Source of the DNA: Hansfordia pulvinata
Taxonomy: Eukaryota > Ascomycota > Sordariomycetes > Xylariales
DNA length: 64,000 bases
Direction: 5' to 3'
Assembly (NCBI GenBank): GCA_006538405.1
Contig: BJKQ01000011.1
Coordinates: forward strand, 683,501 to 747,500
Part shown: positions 44,089 to 55,612 of the stretch, one piece after another
Position numbering within the stretch: position 1 is the first letter of the stretch
How the letters are laid out: each line of letters starts with the position of its first letter
The notes under the pieces: generated by a model
Databases searched by the model: none
What the model saw: only the letters and a program-made list of their open reading frames with translations
Told to the model about the DNA's origin: nothing
Position numbers and translations under genes: made by a program

Positions 44089-46115
44089 AAAACAACCTCA
44101 ACGACAAGCCCGGCAAGGTCTACTCGCTGCTCTCGCACCTGGGCCTGCGCCCGCCGCACGCCGCCGGCGCAAACCCGTCCAAGGGCAGCGGCGGCGAGCA
44201 GCCGCCGCCCGAGAACGAGGACGAGGAGACGGCCGAGCAGGCCTCGAGCGCGCTGCGCCAGGTCTCGGCGCTTGCGCCGGGCCGCCTGCCCACGCCCCGC
44301 GACCCGTCCCTGCACTCCTCGTCCTCGTCCAGCACCACGGACCCGCCCCGCCGAATCATCATCGTCGGCGACGTCCACGGGCGCCTGGACGCCCTGCGCG
44401 CGCTGCTGAAGGAGGTCGAGTTCTCCCCCGACGACACCGCGGACGACAAGACGGAGACGGGCCACAAGCGGAGCACGAGGGGAGGAGCAGGCGGCGGCGG
44501 CGGCGACACGCTCGTGCTGGCCGGGGACCTGGTGGCCAAGGACGGGCCGCACGGCGGGAGCGAGCGGCCCAGCAAGAGCGGCGCCGGAGCGGCGCCGGAC
44601 ACCCCCGCCCTGCTCGACTACCTGGCCTCGCTGGGCGGCGCGGCGGCGGGCGTGCGCGGCAACCACGACGACCGGGTGCTGCGCGTGTGGGAGCGGGTGG
44701 TGGCGCGGGTGCGCCGGGCCCGGCTGGGCAACGGCCCCGCGGCGCCCCCTCTGCCCCGCTCGAGGGCCTGGGCCGAGGAGCGCGAGCGCCTGCCCTCGAG
44801 CGAGCGCGCGGCGCTCGCCGTCGCCGAGGCCCTGACGCCGCAGCAGCGCCGCTGGCTGGCCGGCCTGCCCGCCGTGCTGCGCGTGGGCAGCTACCCGCCC
44901 ACCGCCTCGACCTCCTCCTCCGCGGACGACAAGAAGAAGAAACAGAAGAAATGCTACGGCGACGTGGTGGTGGCGCACGCGGGCCTGGTCCCGGGCGCGA
45001 GCGCCTCGTCGCCCTCGGGCCTGCGCCTCGAGGACCAGGACCCCTGGGCCGTCATGAACGTGCGGTCGCTGATGGAGGCGCCGCGGGACCTGATCGCGAC
45101 CAAGGACTCGGGGCGGGCCGAGCTGGGGCGCAGCAGCTACGCCTCCGAGGCGTGGTACGCCGCCGACAAGGACCGCAAGAAGCTGCGCAAGATGGCCGCC
45201 AAGAAGCTGCACGAGTGGAGGCCGCCGGCGGGGCCGTCGTCCACGTCCGCGGACGGAGAGGTTCCGCTCGGCCACGAGCAGCAGCAGCAGGGCCCCCTCG
45301 ACGCGCCCATCCCCGACCACGCCGTCGACGCGGAGGTCCGCCGCATGCTCGCGCTCGTCGTGCCGGACCCGGACGCCGCGCCCCCACCGGCTGATGAGCA
45401 AGGCAAGGAGCCCGAAGCCAGGGCCGAGGAGGCCGAGGTCAAGGCCAAGCACAAAAGGGACCTTCGGATGAGGCGAGAGGTCAAGAAGCAGAAGCAGAGG
45501 CGAGAGGGCGAGGAGGAGGACAAGGAAGGGGAAGAAGCACCACCACCACCACCCCCTGCCCCCGAAGGTGAGGAGCCACCGCCGCCGCCGCCAGAGGGCG
45601 AGGAACCGCCTCCTCCTCCCCCGCCCGCCGCGCCGGAGCAGCGCCCCATGGTCCCGCTGGACTCGCACAGCGGGCCCGCGGGGCCCTGGGCCAAGGCCTG
45701 GGACGAGTTCCAGAGGAAGAAGCTCGCCGGGGACGACGAGGCGGGCAAGACGCTCCCGACGACGGTCGTCTACGGGCACGACGCGCGCGCCGGGCTGGTG
45801 CTCGGCGAGTACGCGTTCGGGCTCGACACGGGCTGCGCCAAGGGCGGGCGGCTGACGGCCCTGATACTCGAGGCGGCGGGCCCGTCTGATGAGGAGGAGG
45901 AGGAGGAGGAGGAGGACGAAGGGGACGAAAGCGACGGTGACAAGGCCGAGGACAAGGCCAGACGAGCCCCGTCACGCCACACGGCGCACATGAGGCGCGG
46001 CAAGAAGAGCAGCGGCAGCAGCAGCAGCGCCGGCGTCAAGGGACCCGTCTGGGAGCCCAAGCCCAAGAGCCGCAGCGGCATGACGCATCGCATCGTCAGC
46101 GTGCCCTGCAGCTGA
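43806..46115 (+). CDS. Ppn2-like calcineurin-type metallophosphatase with membrane anchor
   Basis: A single-exon protein of 769 residues; ATG at 43806 (MAKASPSGGLLPRLPRP) is chosen over an upstream in-frame TTG. A single transmembrane segment (LLYLVAVGGPLLLIASHLL, about 19-37) follows a short basic N-terminus. The metallophosphoesterase motifs are in order: VGDVHGRLDALRALL (about 187), LVLAGDLVAKDG, VRGNHDDRVL (about 285), VVVAHAGLVPG (about 390) and VVYGHDARAGLVLG (about 655). This order and the GLDTGCAKGGRLTALIL ending match ApaH-like phosphatases such as yeast Ppn2, a vacuolar polyphosphatase. Between the last two motifs lies an unusually long Lys/Glu- and Pro-rich insert. Poly-Ser and poly-Glu runs come from (AGC)n and (GAG)n repeats. 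Substrate and location are inferred from yeast. Confidence 0.83.
44062..44090 (+). repeat. (AGC)n coding microsatellite
   Basis: Encodes a serine run in the linker between the membrane anchor and the phosphatase domain of the Ppn2-like protein. Confidence 0.7.
45888..45920 (+). repeat. (GAG)n coding microsatellite
   Basis: Encodes a glutamate run near the C-terminus of the Ppn2-like protein; repeat-length change keeps the frame. Confidence 0.7.
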
Positions 46116-46690
46116 GGTCGCTGATAAAGTAAAACTCAACGCTCGCTCGCGCGAGGAATCACACGGGGCAAGGACACTGCTGTATTCCCCTTCGAATGTA
46201 ATATTCTCCTTTCTAGTCTCTGGCGGCGTTGGGGATGGTGCGCATTCTGTGGAAGGCGTCCTGTGGGAATTTATCATGTTTTTCGTCATTTTCTCCCCTG
46301 TTGCCCAGGCCTGTACGTGTCGGCCCTCTTAGATCGACCCGTGCAATATGTACCTGCAGCCGATGCGCGTCTGCAGGTATGGATCATAATCGAGCATGCT
46401 GATGATGCTCACATGCAAGTGTAAGTCTGCTGTAACGCCTGCACTGCACGAAGGAAGTCAACTCGACATTCGAACGAGGCAAATTGAACAACTTGGATAT
46501 CATTTTATTCCCATCTACTTGGGACTTCTCGTGACAGCCTGAATCTATACATCCGTTCAGACCCTCATGTGACTTTCATATCTCGTGACAAATGAAAAGA
46601 CTATTTAAGTTTCCTCCCGGTCATGGTGCGCCCTACGCAGAAGCCACCCATGGAATCAAGATCTCATATAATGTTTTGCGTAAAAACCGT
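46116..46690. other. convergent intergenic region
   Basis: The 3' flanks of the Ppn2-like (+) and transaldolase (-) genes. More AT-rich than the flanking genes; nothing else recognised. Confidence 0.5.
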
Positions 46691-48304
46691 TTACGCGGTA
46701 ACCTTCTGCTTGAGGATGGCCTTCAGGGTGTCGGCGTCAGCAGCGAACTTGCTGATACCCTCGCGCAGCTTCTCGACGGCCATCTGCTCCTCGTTGAAGT
46801 CGAAGCGGAACAGGGACTCGTCGTTGATGTAAGAGCGCTTGGGGATGTCCTTGGCGCTGGCCTGGGCGGAGTCGAGCTTCTTGGGGACAGCCTCCTGGGA
46901 GTTCAGGAGGTCCTCGAGCAGACCGGGCTGTGAAGTTGTCAGTAAGTGGACGGAGCAAATGGTCGCGATGTTGACGTACGGAAATGGTCAGGTAGTCGCA
47001 GCCAGCGAGCTCGGTGATCTCGCCGACGTTGCGGAAAGAGGCGCCCATGACAATGGTGTTGTGGCCGTGCTTCTTGTAGTAGTCGAAGATGGCACCGACG
47101 GACTTGACACCGGGGTCCTCCTCCTTGGTGTACTCCTTCTTGTTGGCGGCCTTGTACCAGTCGAGGATACGGCCGACGAAGGGAGAGATGAGGAAGGCGT
47201 TGGCCTCGGCGGCGGCAACAGCCTGGACCAGGGAGAACATCAGGGTCAGGTTGGTGTTGATGCCGTGGTCGCGCTGGAGGATCTCAGCGGCCTTGATACC
47301 CTCCCAGGTGGAGGCGATCTTGATCAGGATACGGTCCTTGGAGATACCCTCCTTGGCGTAGAGCTGTTTGACGGCCGGTTAGCCAGAGTCACGTCGTCGA
47401 CTCGGTGATACGTCGCGGTTCGCGGCCGGAGGGCGTCAGACTTACGTCAATAATGTGGAGGGCCTTGTCGACCGAAGCCCTGGTGGAGAAAGAGAAGCGG
47501 GCATCGACCTCGGTGGAGACCTTGCCGGGGACAATAGCGAGAATCTGCTTGCCGAACTCAACCAGCAGACGGTCGAGAGCAGCGTCGACCTGGGTGTCGA
47601 CATCACCACCCTCCTTCTTGGCGTACTCAATGGCGGAGTCGATCAGCTTGGCGTACTCGGCCTTCTTGGAAGCAGCCAGGATGAGCGAGGGGTTGGTGGT
47701 GGCATCCTGGGGCTTGTACTTGTCAATGGCTGCAGAACGAGGTTAGTCATATTGGCTGCGGAAGAGCGGAAGGTCGATTGGCGGAAGGTTCGGGGTGGCC
47801 CGGGGAGCCGGGTGTTTGGACCAAGACGAAATCCACTTGCGGCATTTGACAGCGAGTGTTTGTCAGGGGACCAGGAAGAAGGAGAAAAGACGGGACTTAC
47901 TGGCAAAGTCACCAGAGTCGCAAACGACAACCTGCAGAGTTACGTGGTTAGTATTGTGAAGTAGGAATAACATATGTAAACAACCAGGTGCGGGCCCATG
48001 TGGCGAACACGGCGCGAGTCAGGGCAAAGCATTCAGCATCGCGCCGAGCAAAGAAGGCTGAGCACAATCAATGAATAGACCGACTCTGCTGCGCTCCAGT
48101 CCGCGAAGGCTCCCTGAGTCCTGAATTGAGGGACAGGTCGCGATCGTAGGCCTGCGTGTAGCAAGCTGACGCGGGGAGGCGAGGCAGCGATTGAGGGGTA
48201 GCTATGATGCCGAGGGCAACGCGACAAGAACAGATCAGACTCGTCCAATGACGGGGTGGACTTACGGTGCCGGAGGCCTTGAGCTGGTCGAGAGAGCTAG
48301 ACAT
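46691..48304 (-). CDS. transaldolase
   Basis: Transfers a dihydroxyacetone unit between sugar phosphates in the non-oxidative pentose phosphate pathway; cytosolic. Five exons (48304-48266, 47931-47901, 47729-47446, 47363-46980, 46927-46691) close in frame to 324 residues, the usual length for the family. The sequence begins [20 protein letters not shown] and contains [17 protein letters not shown] (transaldolase signature 1), the active-site lysine in [18 protein letters not shown] (about Lys133), [29 protein letters not shown] and [13 protein letters not shown]. It ends LKQKVTA. The second exon is only 31 nt and the first intron is long (334 bp, 48265-47932), a common arrangement for highly expressed fungal genes. 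Coding bias is strong. Confidence 0.96.
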
Positions 48305-48991
48305 GATGGTGGATTGGATGGTTGTTTGTAGGGTGAGGTGTGAAATGGGTAGCTCGGGAGAAGATGTAGGAGGAAGAAGGTTCGGTCGTGACGCAGCGTC
48401 AAATCGAGATCAAGGGGTTATATGTGAACCCGGGAGGCCCAGCGGGAGCCATGGAACCATACCACCTCAGGCTGGCAACCGAAGGCTGGGTACCTGGACG
48501 GGTACATCCAGGCCGTTCTTCTGGCTCAAGATGAGGAGAGGGGGGGTCCGAGGGACATCGAACAGGCCCAGCTACATCTGGAGATCTGCTACGAACGCAG
48601 AGGGGGCGAGTACCAACTAAGATGACGGGTCCGACTCGGCGGCTCGGCGGGTACGCAGCACGCCAGAAGTCCACGGGCGTGCTCGTAACCAGGACGCCAC
48701 GAGCAGCATGGACACATCGTGAGTGGTATCGTCTGGTACTGGAGTCCAGCGCCTTCGCTTTCCAGTTTCCGGCGGGAGACTGAGAAGCTGATTTGTATCT
48801 ACGTCGGGTGCTTTACTTACCTACGGTACGCGAGGCACATCCAGAATACATATACCTATCCATGGGTCGGGTGTAACTGGGTGGTCCGGCTGGGGTCTCT
48901 AGAAGCATCCAGCGGGGAGTCGTTCGCGTTCAGTCAACCTGACATCAGGCCGGGCCTTCCCCTCCCGCTCGCTCGCTCGCTCTTGCCAGTC

Positions 48992-49030
48992 GGACGGGCG
49001 ACGGGCGACAGGCGACGGGCGACGGGCGAG
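48992..49030 (+). repeat. (GACGGGC)n short tandem tract
   Basis: Imperfect copies of GGCGACGGGC and similar units in the gene-poor region; function unknown. Confidence 0.6.
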
Positions 49031-52000
49031 GAGGGGTGACGGCCGATGGGGTGGGGTGCTTCTGCGGGCAGCGCTGCCCCTCCCCCTCCCACCTGCCCTC
49101 GTACCCCTCCGTCGCCCGCGCTACATCGGGCTAGGTCTCCTCTTGTACCTGGTAGCACACGGCTGCAATATCCGCGACGCATCGCAAAGCGCTCTGGGCG
49201 CGCGATTGATTCACGGATGGATCCAATTCTTGTGAATGTGCAAGAGAGTACTCTGCAGGTACTCGATAGCGGGGTGCTCACACGGCCGCTTTGCTGGTAA
49301 CCGCAGTACATCGCTTATCCGGCTCGTCAGTGATACGAGTACCTGTAAGTATCACGGTAGCCAATGCAGCCCAGCCCATCAGAGCCTCTTTTAGCCCACT
49401 CCAGCCCTGTACCGTGGCCATGCAGGCAGCCCTGGGCGCGCTTACAGCGGCCGCGGAGATTCTCTACAGCAGGCGCTCGCCTCAAGGATGGCCACTGCAT
49501 GGATAATGGCCTCCTGGGAGGGGCGGCGTCTGTCGTCATGCCGCAGCCCAGCGCGCCGAAAAATTGACTTGCCCCTCCAAGCCGGGCAAAGCTGCCCCTC
49601 GATCCAATCGCTCGTGCGCATGGCCTTGCACGCCTCGCTCGCCTCGCACCGCCGTCTCGTCTTTTTCACGCCAGCCCACTTTATCGTCGTCGGGTCGCCT
49701 CATCGACCGGCCTCTTCCTGCTACTCGTCAGCGCCTTGGCCCCAGCCGTTCCGGGTCTTTCGCGCCATCCAGGTCAAACGTCAAAATTTGATCACCGGCC
49801 TTGCTGGGTCGGTGGGGAACACTGCCCGTCCTTTGTCGGAACTTGTAGGGTTCTTGACAGCAGCCTTGCATGACCGCCCCTTTCCGACGACGCCGACTCG
49901 CCACCGCTGAGCCATCGTGAAGCGCGCCAACCTTTTTCACCTGCTCCTCTCGCTCGTATCCGCGCACGCGTCCGAGAGCGGTGCCAGCATTGGGCCACGA
50001 CCGGACCGCTGCGCTCTCACTAGAGCGACAACGGAGGCGCCTGCTCGACTGGCCGACACAGACGGCGCGAGCGAGCACTCCTGAGGACCCCTCCCCTCCA
50101 TCCGCATCCGGAGGCCACAACACCGACCGAAATCTCGACTCGCGTCATTTGTTTGCTGGGTATAGGCCTGCCGCAAAGCCCATGTACTCGTATACGCCAA
50201 TTGGACAAGAGCGAGCAGGAACATGTCACGCATGGCACAGGCGGCACAGCCAACTGGCGCAACACGAGGACGATAAGTCGGGGTATCATTCGCCTTACTC
50301 ATTCCGAATCTTCAACCACCCTGAATGAGGCATTTCGACAGGATCCATGCGTCACGTCACTCACTACCTACGTACGAGTACGGCGTTTCGTCGTGCCGCC
50401 GCCTGGCCGACCTTCTCCGGCTCGGCCCCGGCCAATGGCTTGTCATCGTGGGTGTCGCCGTGCTAGGATCATGCAGGCTGCTTAGCCCGACTGGGTGCCT
50501 GCCTTGCACGGGAATCTCTTGCTCCCTAATCGCCAGTAGCCTTTGTCCGTTGCCCTCCATCCCGGCCACCAAGACACCCTCGACGGACCTCTGTGCTCCG
50601 ACGTCCTCTGGCCCCGGGGATTTCGGTTCCGCATGGGACTGGAGGGACGCTGGCTCGTCTGCCCTGAGCACGTGAATAGCCTGCCTGGCGGGCGCCCAAA
50701 TCCGATCGCTCAACATCTATTTCTGCAGAATACCACCCGGATCGCTAAACGTACCGGATCGCCGATTTCCACTATTTGCTGCGCAAAGCAATCTCCCAAT
50801 CGGCATCGTGTTCCCACTTGCCCTGACGGTCGTCGTTCTTCTCCACCACGCCTGTCAAAAGGCCCGCATGTCGTGCCGTTCTTTGCGGGTTCGGCTTTCC
50901 AGGACCGTCATTGCAGCCATCACCCAGTCTAGCACAGGATTTCCACGCCCTTGGTTCATGGCTCACAGCTCACGACTTCCCTGGCTGAGCCACTCTTGGA
51001 CTATTGCCAATGGGTAGCATGACCCCTCTTTTATATGCGGGCGCCGGGAATGGCTGTGCGTCAATCAAGCCTTGAATAGACGAGAGACACAGTGATCGTG
51101 TCAACTGGACCGAATGATGCACCAACTGAAAACACGGTTGGGGCGAGGGAAAATCGTAGATGAACGCTTGATCAATAACGGTGATCTGCAGAGTGCAGGC
51201 TGGTCGGGTCTGCCAAAAGAGGGGCATCTTGCCCTGCTCGCATCAGGTAAGTATCCGTAAACCCAGTCTGTCTAGACTGACTCATCCAACCGCAGCATCA
51301 GCAGCAGTGGCAGCAAAACCTCCCACCTCAAGGTACTCATACCTACCATCTATTCGCGCTATTAAGCCGTTTATAATTGGAGGCCTTCCGGCTTGAATCT
51401 CAGCGTTCCATGATGGCCATCGGGCGAGATTGCAATGCCGCCTACTTCCCCGGCTTATTTGTGCCTCTATTGTCAACAGCCGGCCACACGCAACGCTGTC
51501 GCCAGTCACGACAGACAGGACTGGTGGAAAGTGCTCCGGTTGGTCCACTCGTCAGCACATGCACCCCAAGAAATTCCCTCATGGCATCGGTGCTTGCCCG
51601 CACATGGAGCAAGGAACGCCTACAGGCCTGATGGAACGCGATGCACACCATGAGTGTTGGGTCGCTTGGGATGGCTCCAGAGACATGCGCCATGCATGTG
51701 CCAACCACTCATGGCAGAGCCAGAAACCCAGCCTGCGAAAAGGCACCATTAGGTGGACGTTCTGGATATCACCTATCACCGTCTTACATCGACTTCAAAA
51801 GCCGGTAACGTCAAAAGAGCCGGCTCCGACAAGGGGAAACACAGCCGTCTTTCGTGATAATGACAACATCTGCAACTAGGATATCGATTCCTCGACGACC
51901 ACGCTTCAATTTCGCCGGTTGCTATCGTAGGCCGGACAAGCTGCAGGTGGGTCGTGAACCCTCACGCCCAAGGATCGCTTCGCCGAGTTCACGCTGTTGA

Positions 52001-53207
52001 AACCAATGAGGGCGAGAAGATGGCACGCTGCTTGTCGTTGAGAATGTTGTGCCTGGAAAGTTGATTCGCTTCTGGTGATTCATTTGAGTTGGGTCTGCAG
52101 ACTGGTCTTGCTGCTGTATATCACCTCAACAACGCGACCGACTGCTGCCCGCCCACAGAGTACATGGACTACGTCCCGTGATGATACGGCAGAAGAAACA
52201 CCTTGGTAGGTTCGAGCCTTGAAACCTGACTGTCTCCATCCCAGGGTATATCAGTTCGTTTCGCATGTTACCCGTTGATTGGCTGCCCAGGCCCGGTAGC
52301 CAACACACAGACCTCCTGTTCGGCCACAGCTCCCGGGCGCTTCCCGCCTCCCAGGATATTTACCTCGCCGGTCCTCTGCGTGAGTGCCTCTTCAGCCTTC
52401 CTGCACCCCCGCCCCGTGCTCTCGGCCGATGGCGAGCTTGTCCATCTATCTGTGTCGTTGCTGGCAAGTGACCCGGCCCTCGAAGTGAGATGTGATTTGA
52501 TACAGAGTGGTGAGCGGTGGAAACCGCCCCATAGTATTGACTACGAGCTCAGTGAGGAGAGGGATCGCAAAGGTGACCTTGCGCCAGGGAATCAGTCCAC
52601 TCTTGAGCCGGCAATCTGCACGCAGTGTATATGTGCGACGGCTGGGCCTAGCGTCGACTAGGTGACACCCAGCACAACTGCACCAGCCGGGTCTCGTCTC
52701 CTCGTGAGCCATAGCTTCTCTAACAAAAGGGTCATAGCTCTCGGCCGAACGTGGGATGGGCTGTAAGACGTGCAATCTTTCCGGGGTGGCTAAAACGTGA
52801 CGCCTGGCTGTCCTGCATTTGCGCGGCAATCAATCCATCGCCGGACCCGCGCTATCTGGCACATCTCCGCCGACCCTGTGATCTGGACGAGCTATACGGC
52901 TGGGGAGGCTTGCGGGGACTTCCCTGCCGTGATCGCGAACTCGTGCTGCCAAGCGCCACTACCCGAGTCTGTGCGGCGGCGTTCCTGGCGACAGTTCCGA
53001 CGAGGGGCAAGACAGCTTCGTGGATGGCCCGTCTACACCACACACAGGCGTCGCTCGCGAATTGATGAAGGCTGCGTCACCAAACGGCCGAGTGGGCTGG
53101 CGAGGCGGACCTCGCACCTGGAACTCGACAATCGTTCACTTGGTCGGTGCTTGCTGCCAGGGTGTCTCATGAGGGGCGCGGACACCCGAAGGCTTGAGCC
53201 ATCTGTG

Positions 53208-53213
53208 TATAAA
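53208..53213 (+). promoter_or_regulatory. TATA box of the secreted protein gene
   Basis: TATAAA lies 193 bp upstream of the ATG at 53401 and is followed by a pyrimidine-rich leader (53270-53390). This matches the promoter style of highly expressed fungal secreted-protein genes. Confidence 0.5.
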
Positions 53214-53400
53214 GGCCGTCTCGACTGCCATTGTCGTTGAGCTTTTTGAATCATCATCACACATCTACTCATCTTGTATACTCATCTGCACCGGTCTGTG
53301 ACCTCTCTTCTTCACCCTCACGCTCTCTTACCTTTCTTCCTAGTGCTGGAACACTTTGCCTACTCTCTTTCCCCCTCGTTCTTTTCATCCAACCTTCAAG

Positions 53401-54278
53401 ATGCAGTTCTTCACTGTTGCTTCGACCTTCCTCGCGGCCATGAGCCCTCTGGTTGCGGCCGTTCCCGCTTCCACTTCTGGTAAGAACACTTCCCTCCCAC
53501 AAGCGACTTCCCGATCGCACACTGACAAAACCTCTCTTCTAAGCCGGCAACGTTCCCGTCCCCGTCGTCAACCGCGCTTCCGCTGGTAGCGGAGGCGCCG
53601 AGGCGGTCTCGCACGTGAGCCTCGCCACGTTCTCCAGCAAGATGGAGGACGCCATGACCTCTCTGCCCGGCTACTCCGAGGTCACGGCCATGTACAGCCT
53701 GGGCTCCGTCCAGGACGTCTGCCACGAGCTGCTCAACCTCCTGAACAACGTAAGCTCCTGAAACAACCCCCTCCCCTCCTCTCCCGTTCGCACAGACACG
53801 AGTGGGACGCGTTCTTCCTTGCTAACCACACACTACCAAACAGGGCACCCTGAACATCAACCTGGTCAACAAGCAGGGCTTCGCCAGCCTGAACGGGCTG
53901 ATCGCCAACGTCAACTTCAACACCGTCATCGGCGGCGCCTTCGACTCGGTCATCAAGCTGATCAACGGCATCCCCGGCCTGCCCTTCAGCAGCTACATCG
54001 TCAGCGGCGTCAACTCGGCCAAGGCCCTGGTCGCCACGGTCAACATCAGCTCGGGCGTCACCGCCACCGTCGGCTACCTCGGCAACAAGATCACCGGCTA
54101 CGACTGCAACGCCGCCGCCCAGGCCGGCCTGACCTACGTCCTCGGCCTTCTCGGCTCCGGCTCCGGCTCCGCCTCCGGGTCCGGCTCCGCCTCGTCCCCG
54201 ACCTACTCGTCCACCCCCGCCGCCAGCTCCTCCGCCGGCTCCTCCCCCTTCGGCAGCCTGCCCTTCCGCAAGGCCTAA
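53401..54278 (+). CDS. secreted protein of unknown function with Ser/Gly-rich tail
   Basis: Three exons (53401-53479, 53544-53749, 53844-54278) close in frame to 239 residues. The start MQFFTVASTFLAAMSPLVAA is a signal peptide, probably cleaved near AVPAS. The central part is alternating hydrophobic and polar (SLATFSSKMEDAMTSLPGY, VQDVCHELLNLLNN, GLIANVNFNTVIGGAF, GYLGNKITGYDCNAAAQ). It has just two cysteines, which could pair, and several Asn residues in N-x-S/T context. From about residue 195 the chain becomes a Gly/Ser repeat (SGSGSASGSGSASS) and ends SPFGSLPFRKA; no clear GPI-anchor hydrophobic tail. I recognise no family; a cell-wall-associated or surface-active protein is possible. The C-ending codon bias and the TATA box suggest good expression. 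Confidence 0.72.
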
Positions 54279-54863
54279 GCGGGCTCGTTTCGAGTTTCGC
54301 TGCCTTGCTGAGCGGCGGCAGTAGTGGTAGCAGCACACTACCCTGCTATGGCCGCGGGGATGGTTTCGCACACCCTCCCCCTCCCCCCCTTCCTGGTCGC
54401 AGGCCGGTCGGAGCCGTGCGCGGCTGCCGGGAGCGCCGCGCACACCACTTGAGCCCCGCTACGCCTGCATTGGGAGGGGATGAGGGGGGGTCACATCGGC
54501 TTTGGGGAGAAAAAAAATCGGCTTTTTTATTTTTCTAATTTTCACTCTGATACTCTTTTTTCTTTTTCAACACTTATTTCCTTAATTGTGTACCTTGCTG
54601 CCTGGAGCCCCTCGCTGGCTTTGGGCGGTGTTTGATAGCTACTCTAGTCGTTACGAATGAAATGACAGATTGGCTTTCTCCAACCGAAACTAAGCAGGCT
54701 CTGAGGCCCAAAACTGTGTGCTGCATGCTATACGAGCATGCAGACAGACTCGGCGCAGAAAAAGCACCGTTTATAGGCCCGCCCGAGCCTGCTCTTGGCT
54801 ATATCGAGACCTGACGTCGCATCGCCTTAGGTTAGGTAGGTATGTAGTCAGCACCCGCGTCGA

Positions 54864-54900
54864 GCGTTTGCCGCCGGCCGGCCGGGCGTTTGCCGCCGGC
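54864..54900 (+). repeat. 15-bp direct repeat pair
   Basis: GCGTTTGCCGCCGGC occurs at 54864-54878 and again at 54886-54900, separated by CGGCCGG. Origin unknown; no coding context. Confidence 0.7.
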
Positions 54901-55166
54901 AACGGCAAGGCTGGCAGGGGGTGTCGAATGGCCCGCCCATCGGCCAATGAACAGGCGATGTTGGAGATCGAGTTCTACGCTGCAGGGCAGGGGGCGGGAC
55001 CATCGGTAACCCCGCGACTCGGGCATCCATGAAACCCGGCGCGGGTCATCGCGCTGCAGAATGTCACCCAACGGTCGACCTCACCGCAGCCCCCAAGCCT
55101 GTCAGCACTGTGTATGCGCGGACGACTAGTCTGGTCATGAGAGACCATGCTCTTGGTGCCCATGTG

Positions 55167-55177
55167 CCCCCCCCCCC
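55167..55177 (+). repeat. C11 homopolymer
   Basis: Eleven consecutive C in intergenic DNA. Its length is likely to be uncertain in the assembly, given the homopolymer problems seen in two genes. Confidence 0.7.
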
Positions 55178-55612
55178 AACCTTTGGGCCTCTTGGGCCTG
55201 GCAGCTGGTTGCACTCGGGATGGGGCTGCGAGCTGGAAAGGGAGCCAGTATCGCCAACAGATAGACGCCGAGCTGGAGTCCAGAGCCCCCCTCCCCCCTG
55301 AGTCTCTTCATTGGCGATGTGAGTGGGGAAGAGGACCGTCCCCGGGTTGGAGAGGGAGCAACGCACCGTCCTGCACAGCCATCGCCCCCCTGGACGTCTG
55401 TCTGACGTGGACTATGCAGGCTACGGCCATTCTTCAGGAAAGTGAGTAAGGCTGAGGGCTCACAGATTTGCGAAGCACCGTAGGAAGGTTGGGCAGGTTA
55501 GTCAGGTCAGGTAGTTATAAGGTCGTCTCCCATCTTGCCAGTGCCAGTGCATAGTCTTTGAGACCTCCTCATCCTCAATGCTCTGAAGTTCATCCTTCTC
55601 TGTGTCAGAACC

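Larger units (their letters stand above)
48305..53400. other. 5.1-kb region without a recognisable gene
   Basis: The left end is the transaldolase promoter. Beyond it, open frames of up to about 150 codons occur on both strands, but none shows a domain, signal peptide or splice pattern I can support. Contents include a GACGGGCGAC-type tract (48992-49030), TACGAGTA octamers (49334, 50185, 50373) and an intron-like GTAAGT...CAG stretch at 51246-51297 without clear flanking exons. No transposase or reverse transcriptase motif was seen. The right end is the promoter of the secreted protein gene. Confidence 0.45.
54279..55612. other. intergenic region
   Basis: Between the secreted protein and SNF2 genes (both +). 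Contains an A/T-rich stretch at 54510-54590 (probable 3' end region), a 15-bp direct repeat and a C11 run at 55167-55177. No gene was recognised. Confidence 0.5.

Noticed and set aside
43740..45779. 679-codon minus-strand frame opposite the Ppn2-like gene
   Set aside because: Arg/Gly/Leu-rich shadow caused by extreme GC bias; the plus strand carries all metallophosphatase motifs.
49488..49910. 140-codon plus-strand open frame in the gene-poor region
   Set aside because: No domain, no splice support, biased composition, and overlapping frames of similar size in the other strand.
51246..51297. Intron-like GTAAGT...CAG segment suggesting a hidden gene
   Set aside because: Flanking frames are short and show no conserved sequence; kept only as a hint in the gene-poor-region finding.
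52126..52308. Possible tRNA because of GGTTCGAGCC at about 52208
   Set aside because: No acceptor, D-arm or anticodon-arm complementarity could be found around it; no tRNA was recognised by eye anywhere in the window.
52797..53240. 147-codon plus-strand open frame just upstream of the secreted protein gene
   Set aside because: It overlaps the TATA box and leader of that gene and encodes no recognisable motif.
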